DNA from: an uncultured Eubacteriales bacterium
GTDB lineage: Bacteria; Bacillota; Clostridia; Oscillospirales; Oscillospiraceae
Assembly (NCBI GenBank): GCA_958427375.1
Contig: CAUABY010000086.1
Span: 1-8,430, forward strand
DNA length: 8,430 nt
Direction: 5' to 3'
The translations under genes were made by a program, and so were the position numbers. Below are positions 6,032-8,430 of this stretch, one piece after another (position 1 is the first letter of the stretch; each line of letters opens with the position of its first letter). The notes below the pieces were generated by a model, which saw nothing but the letters and a program-made list of their open reading frames with translations, ran no database searches and was not told where the DNA came from.

Positions 6032-7900
6032 TTATAAGTTTTTCACGTTCAGCGCGCGGATGGCGTTGAGCACCGCAATCACCATCACGCCCACATCGGC
6101 GAATATAGCGACCCACATGTTCGCAATGCCCGCCGCGCCCAGCACAAGGCAGGCGAACTTGATGCCGATGGCGAAGTAAATATTCTCATATACTATTCTC
6201 ATGCACTTTTTGGAGATGCGTATGGCTTTGGCAATTTTCATGGGGCTGTCGTCCATCAGCACGATGTCTGAGGCCTCGATTGCCGCGTCCGAGCCGAGCG
6301 CGCCCATGGAGATGCCTATGTCCGCGCGCGTGAGCACCGGCGCGTCGTTGATGCCGTCACCCACGAAAGCGAGCATCTCGTCACGCCCCTTGGCCTCCAG
6401 CAGTTCCTCAACCTTCGTCACCTTGTCCTCCGGCAGAAGCTGACTGCGCACCTCGTCAATGCCAAGTTCCGCCGCCGCGCTCTGCGCGGCCTTGTCGCTG
6501 TCGCCGGTGAGCATGACGGTTTTCTTTATGCCGATGCGCTTTAGCGTGTGGATGGCGTCCTTTGCGTCGGGCTTGAGCACGTCGCAGATGAGTATGTGTC
6601 CGGCGTACTGCCCATCAAGCGCGACATGCACAACAGTACCCGCGCCGCGGCACTCTTTGTATTCAATGCCCAGCCTCTCCATCATGCGGTGGTTGCCCAC
6701 GGCGACCTCGCGCCCGTCAACCTTGGCCGTGATGCCGTGGCCGCCTATCTCCATCACGTCGCTCACACGGCTCTTGCCAAGCTCCGCGCCGTAAGCGCGC
6801 CGCAGACTCAGGCTTATGGGGTGGGTGGAATAGCTCTCGGCAAGCGCCGCGTATTCCAGGAGCTTTTGCTCATCAATCGTGCTGTGGTGTATGCCCGCAA
6901 CCTCGAAAACGCCCTTGGTCATGGTGCCAGTCTTGTCAAAGACCACGTACTTGACCTTGGACAGGGTCTCCATGAAGTTCGAGCCTTTTATCAGTATGCC
7001 CGCGCTGCTCGCCCCGCCGATGCCAGCGAAAAAGCTGAGCGGGATGCTGATGACCAGCGCGCAGGGGCAGCTGATAACAAGGAAAGTCAGCGCCCTGTAT
7101 ACCCACGTGCCGACGTTTGCGCCGTTACCCAGCGCGAGGTTTATAAGCGGCGGCAGAATGGCAAGCGCGAGCGCGCTGTAACAGACTGCCGGGGTGTATA
7201 CGCGGGCAAACTTGGAGATAAACGCCTCGCTCGCGGACTTGCGGGAGCTCGCGTTCTCCACCAGCTCAAGAATCTTGGACGCGGTAGACTCGCCGAATTC
7301 TTTGGTTGTGCGTATACGCAAAAGCCCTGTCGTATTAATGCAGCCGCTCATAACCTCATCGCCGACAGTCACGTCGCGCGGCAGACTCTCACCGGTGAGC
7401 GCGGCAGTGTCAAGCACGCTCTCGCCGTACTCAATAACGCCGTCAATGGGTATCTTCTCGCCCGGCTGAACAACGATGACCGTGCCCACGGCAATCTCGT
7501 CCGGGTCGTGGCGCACAAGCTCGCCGTTTTCACCCTCGATGTTGACATAGTCCGGGCGTATATCCATGAGCTGGCCGATACTGCGGCGGCTCTTGCCCAC
7601 GGTGATGCTCTCAAAAAGCTCGCCCACCTGATAGAAAATCATAACGGCTATACCCTCGCGGTATTCGCCCAGGGCAATCGCGCCGATAGTCGCCACGGCC
7701 ATGAGAAAATTCTCGTCAAAGGCCTGGCGGTTCTTGATGCCCTTCAGCGCCCTCAGCAGCGTTTCATGACCTATCGTCAGGTAGGGGATGAGAAAAAGCA
7801 CGAATCTTAGCCAGCCCTCAACCGGCAGAAACTCCAAAACCACCATCATCACCGTGGCCGCGATTATTAAAAGCAAATCGCTTTTCTGTGATTTAGTCAT
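6032..7900 (-). CDS. P1B-type heavy-metal-exporting ATPase (ZntA/CadA-like, Zn/Cd/Pb), no N-terminal HMA domain
   Basis: A 622-residue P-type ATPase with all core motifs: TGES at 169-172 (actuator), the membrane CPC at 278-280, the phosphorylated Asp322 in DKTGT, His360-Pro361 of the nucleotide-binding domain, TGDS at 465-468 and GDGINDAP at 514-521. Lys581 and Asp602 in the last membrane segments are 21 residues apart, as are Lys693 and Asp714 of E. coli ZntA. Together with CPC this places it in the Zn2+/Cd2+/Pb2+ export group (P1B-2) rather than the copper group. Membrane segments flank the actuator (two pairs before it), then the CPC pair, then the C-terminal pair. The protein starts directly with the membrane region; the usual N-terminal metal-binding domain is absent and is supplied as a separate upstream gene. 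The ATG at 7900 has GGAGG 8 bases upstream. It pumps metal out across the cytoplasmic membrane using ATP. High confidence in family and metal group. Confidence 0.96.
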   Translation of the reverse strand: MTKSQKSDLLLIIAATVMMVVLEFLPVEGWLRFVLFLIPYLTIGHETLLRALKGIKNRQAFDENFLMAVATIGAIALGEYREGIAVMIFYQVGELFESITVGKSRRSIGQLMDIRPDYVNIEGENGELVRHDPDEIAVGTVIVVQPGEKIPIDGVIEYGESVLDTAALTGESLPRDVTVGDEVMSGCINTTGLLRIRTTKEFGESTASKILELVENASSRKSASEAFISKFARVYTPAVCYSALALAILPPLINLALGNGANVGTWVYRALTFLVISCPCALVISIPLSFFAGIGGASSAGILIKGSNFMETLSKVKYVVFDKTGTMTKGVFEVAGIHHSTIDEQKLLEYAALAESYSTHPISLSLRRAYGAELGKSRVSDVMEIGGHGITAKVDGREVAVGNHRMMERLGIEYKECRGAGTVVHVALDGQYAGHILICDVLKPDAKDAIHTLKRIGIKKTVMLTGDSDKAAQSAAAELGIDEVRSQLLPEDKVTKVEELLEAKGRDEMLAFVGDGINDAPVLTRADIGISMGALGSDAAIEASDIVLMDDSPMKIAKAIRISKKCMRIVYENIYFAIGIKFACLVLGAAGIANMWVAIFADVGVMVIAVLNAIRALNVKNL

Positions 7901-7959
7901 TGTTCATACCTCCGCGCGCATCTGCCGCAGTTAATTTTTTGCGTCCCCGGCGCTGTAAA

Positions 7960-8178
7960 TCAGAAGAATATCTCGCAGTCGCTCTCAACGCGCTTGCAGT
8001 TTTTCAAAACCTCGGCCATAACCGCCTTCACATCCGCGCCCTCTTCAAACTCCACGCTCATCTTCAGCGTCATAAAGTTCACCACCGCGGCCTTAACGCC
8101 GGGGGTATCATTCGCCGCGCGCTCCATCTTGTTTGCGCAGTTGGCGCAGTCAACATCAATGAGATATGTTTTCTTCAT
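7960..8178 (-). CDS. Small HMA-domain heavy-metal-binding protein (metallochaperone)
   Basis: A 72-residue free-standing HMA (ferredoxin-like beta-alpha-beta-beta-alpha-beta) domain. Strand 1 'TYLIDV' leads into the metal-binding DCANC, with Cys11 and Cys14. Then come helix 'NKMERAANDTPGV', strands 'AAVVNFMTLKMSVEF' and helix 'VKAVMAEVLKNC'. It ends SDCEIFF, adding another Cys. It presumably binds a soft or borderline metal and hands it to the ATPase encoded next, replacing that enzyme's missing N-terminal domain. I chose the ATG at 8178: AGAGG lies 9 bases upstream, against only 3 bases before the in-frame GTG at 8184, which would add Met-Thr. It is first in the operon, 59 bases before the ATPase start. 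A fused origin (split from an ancestral ATPase) or independent recruitment are both possible. Confidence 0.9.
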   Translation of the reverse strand: MKKTYLIDVDCANCANKMERAANDTPGVKAAVVNFMTLKMSVEFEEGADVKAVMAEVLKNCKRVESDCEIFF

Positions 8179-8201
8179 AGTCACTTACCTCTTAATCAAA
8201 T

Positions 8202-8229
8202 AATTGAACAATCATTCAAATGTTCAATT
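8202..8229 (-). promoter_or_regulatory. SmtB/CzrA-type operator of the metal-efflux operon
   Basis: A perfect inverted repeat, AATTGAACA (8202-8210) and TGTTCAATT (8221-8229), has 10 bases between its arms. Inside it a second dyad, TTGAA-N6-TTCAA (8204-8219, containing TGAACAATCATTCA), fits the TGAA-N6-TTCA operator pattern known for SmtB/CzrA repressors. It begins 2 bases downstream of the -10 box and covers the expected transcription start, so a bound repressor would block initiation. The likely binder is the ArsR-family protein encoded last in the operon. Confidence 0.88.
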
Positions 8230-8231
8230 GT

Positions 8232-8260
8232 AGTATAGTACTGATTCGCGCCGCTGTCAA
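8232..8260 (-). promoter_or_regulatory. Near-consensus sigma-A promoter of the metal-efflux operon
   Basis: Read on the - strand: TTGACA (8255-8260) is a perfect -35, then a 17-base spacer, then TATACT (8232-8237), one mismatch from the -10 consensus. Transcription should start around 8224-8226, inside the operator, leaving a leader of about 45 bases before the HMA gene. A strong core promoter with an overlapping operator is what a tightly repressed, metal-induced operon needs. Confidence 0.93.
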
Positions 8261-8430
8261 GAGGGGCGCGGGAAAAAAGTTTGCGGCGCGCAGGGGACAG
8301 GAAAATATTAAAAAGTATAAAAAAGCGCGGATGCTGGTGAAGAAACGGCAATGCATAATGTGGCGATTTTGGAAAGCTGGGGATACTGATTCCAGGCACA
8401 CACAAAAAAGTCAGAAGCGGGGCGATTTTC
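8261..8430. other. No gene identified; upstream spacer at the right edge
   Basis: The stretch behind the efflux promoter has no convincing reading frame with a ribosome site on either strand. It is A-rich and G-rich on the + strand. A short TGCGGCGCGCA element (8281-8291) next to an A6 run (8273-8278) could, on the - strand, be a weak terminator for a gene beyond the edge, but the stem is only 4 bp. The short reading frames here look random. Confidence 0.4.

Noticed and set aside
6548..7810. Long + strand open reading frame opposite the P-type ATPase
   Set aside because: The ATPase on the - strand has every catalytic motif; the + strand translation has none.
8273..8291. Possible - strand terminator entering from the right edge
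   Set aside because: There is a T6 run on the - strand, but the adjacent stem is only about 4 bp and no upstream gene is visible in the window.

Overview
The window looks like chromosomal DNA from an anaerobic Clostridia-type Firmicute, possibly a gut Oscillospirales relative. This is inference from four things: moderately GC-rich coding sequence behind A-rich leaders with strong GGAG ribosome sites, regular use of ATA isoleucine codons, an anaerobe-type flavin/Fe-S enoate reductase, and a BTAD-type regulator. I see no mobile element, CRISPR array, tRNA or rRNA.

Region 1 (3-594, +) holds the 3' end of a BTAD/SARP-like transcriptional regulator, cut by the left edge, closed by a textbook intrinsic terminator at 562-594.

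Region 2 (608-5503, +) is a four-gene catabolic cassette behind an extended -10 promoter. In order it encodes a SnoaL/NTF2-fold protein resembling the bile-acid 7alpha-dehydratase BaiE, a short-chain dehydrogenase, a DHA2-like MFS transporter, and a 650-residue FMN/4Fe-4S/FAD enoate reductase of the 2,4-dienoyl-CoA reductase, TMADH and BaiCD/BaiH family. The family order E-A-G-H is that of the Clostridium scindens bai operon, but with no CoA ligase (baiB) or CoA transferase (baiF) in view. A plausible reading is import of a polycyclic or steroid-like substrate, oxidation or reduction of a hydroxyl by the SDR, dehydration or isomerisation by the SnoaL protein, and reduction of an activated C=C bond by the flavoenzyme. 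The substrate cannot be read from sequence. Stem-loops lie in two of the intercistronic gaps.

Region 3 (5504-5658) is the convergent junction. It carries a 14-bp perfect stem that probably ends transcription from both sides.

Region 4 (8260 down to 5659, -) is a self-contained metal-efflux operon. A near-consensus promoter (TTGACA-17-TATACT) is followed directly by an SmtB/CzrA-style operator. Then come a 72-residue soluble HMA metallochaperone, a ZntA/CadA-like P1B-ATPase lacking its own N-terminal HMA domain, and last an ArsR/SmtB repressor with residues for both the Cys-rich alpha3N site and the His/Asp/Glu alpha5 site. The layout predicts a Zn/Cd/Pb-inducible, autoregulated exporter. The final ~170 bases hold nothing I can identify.
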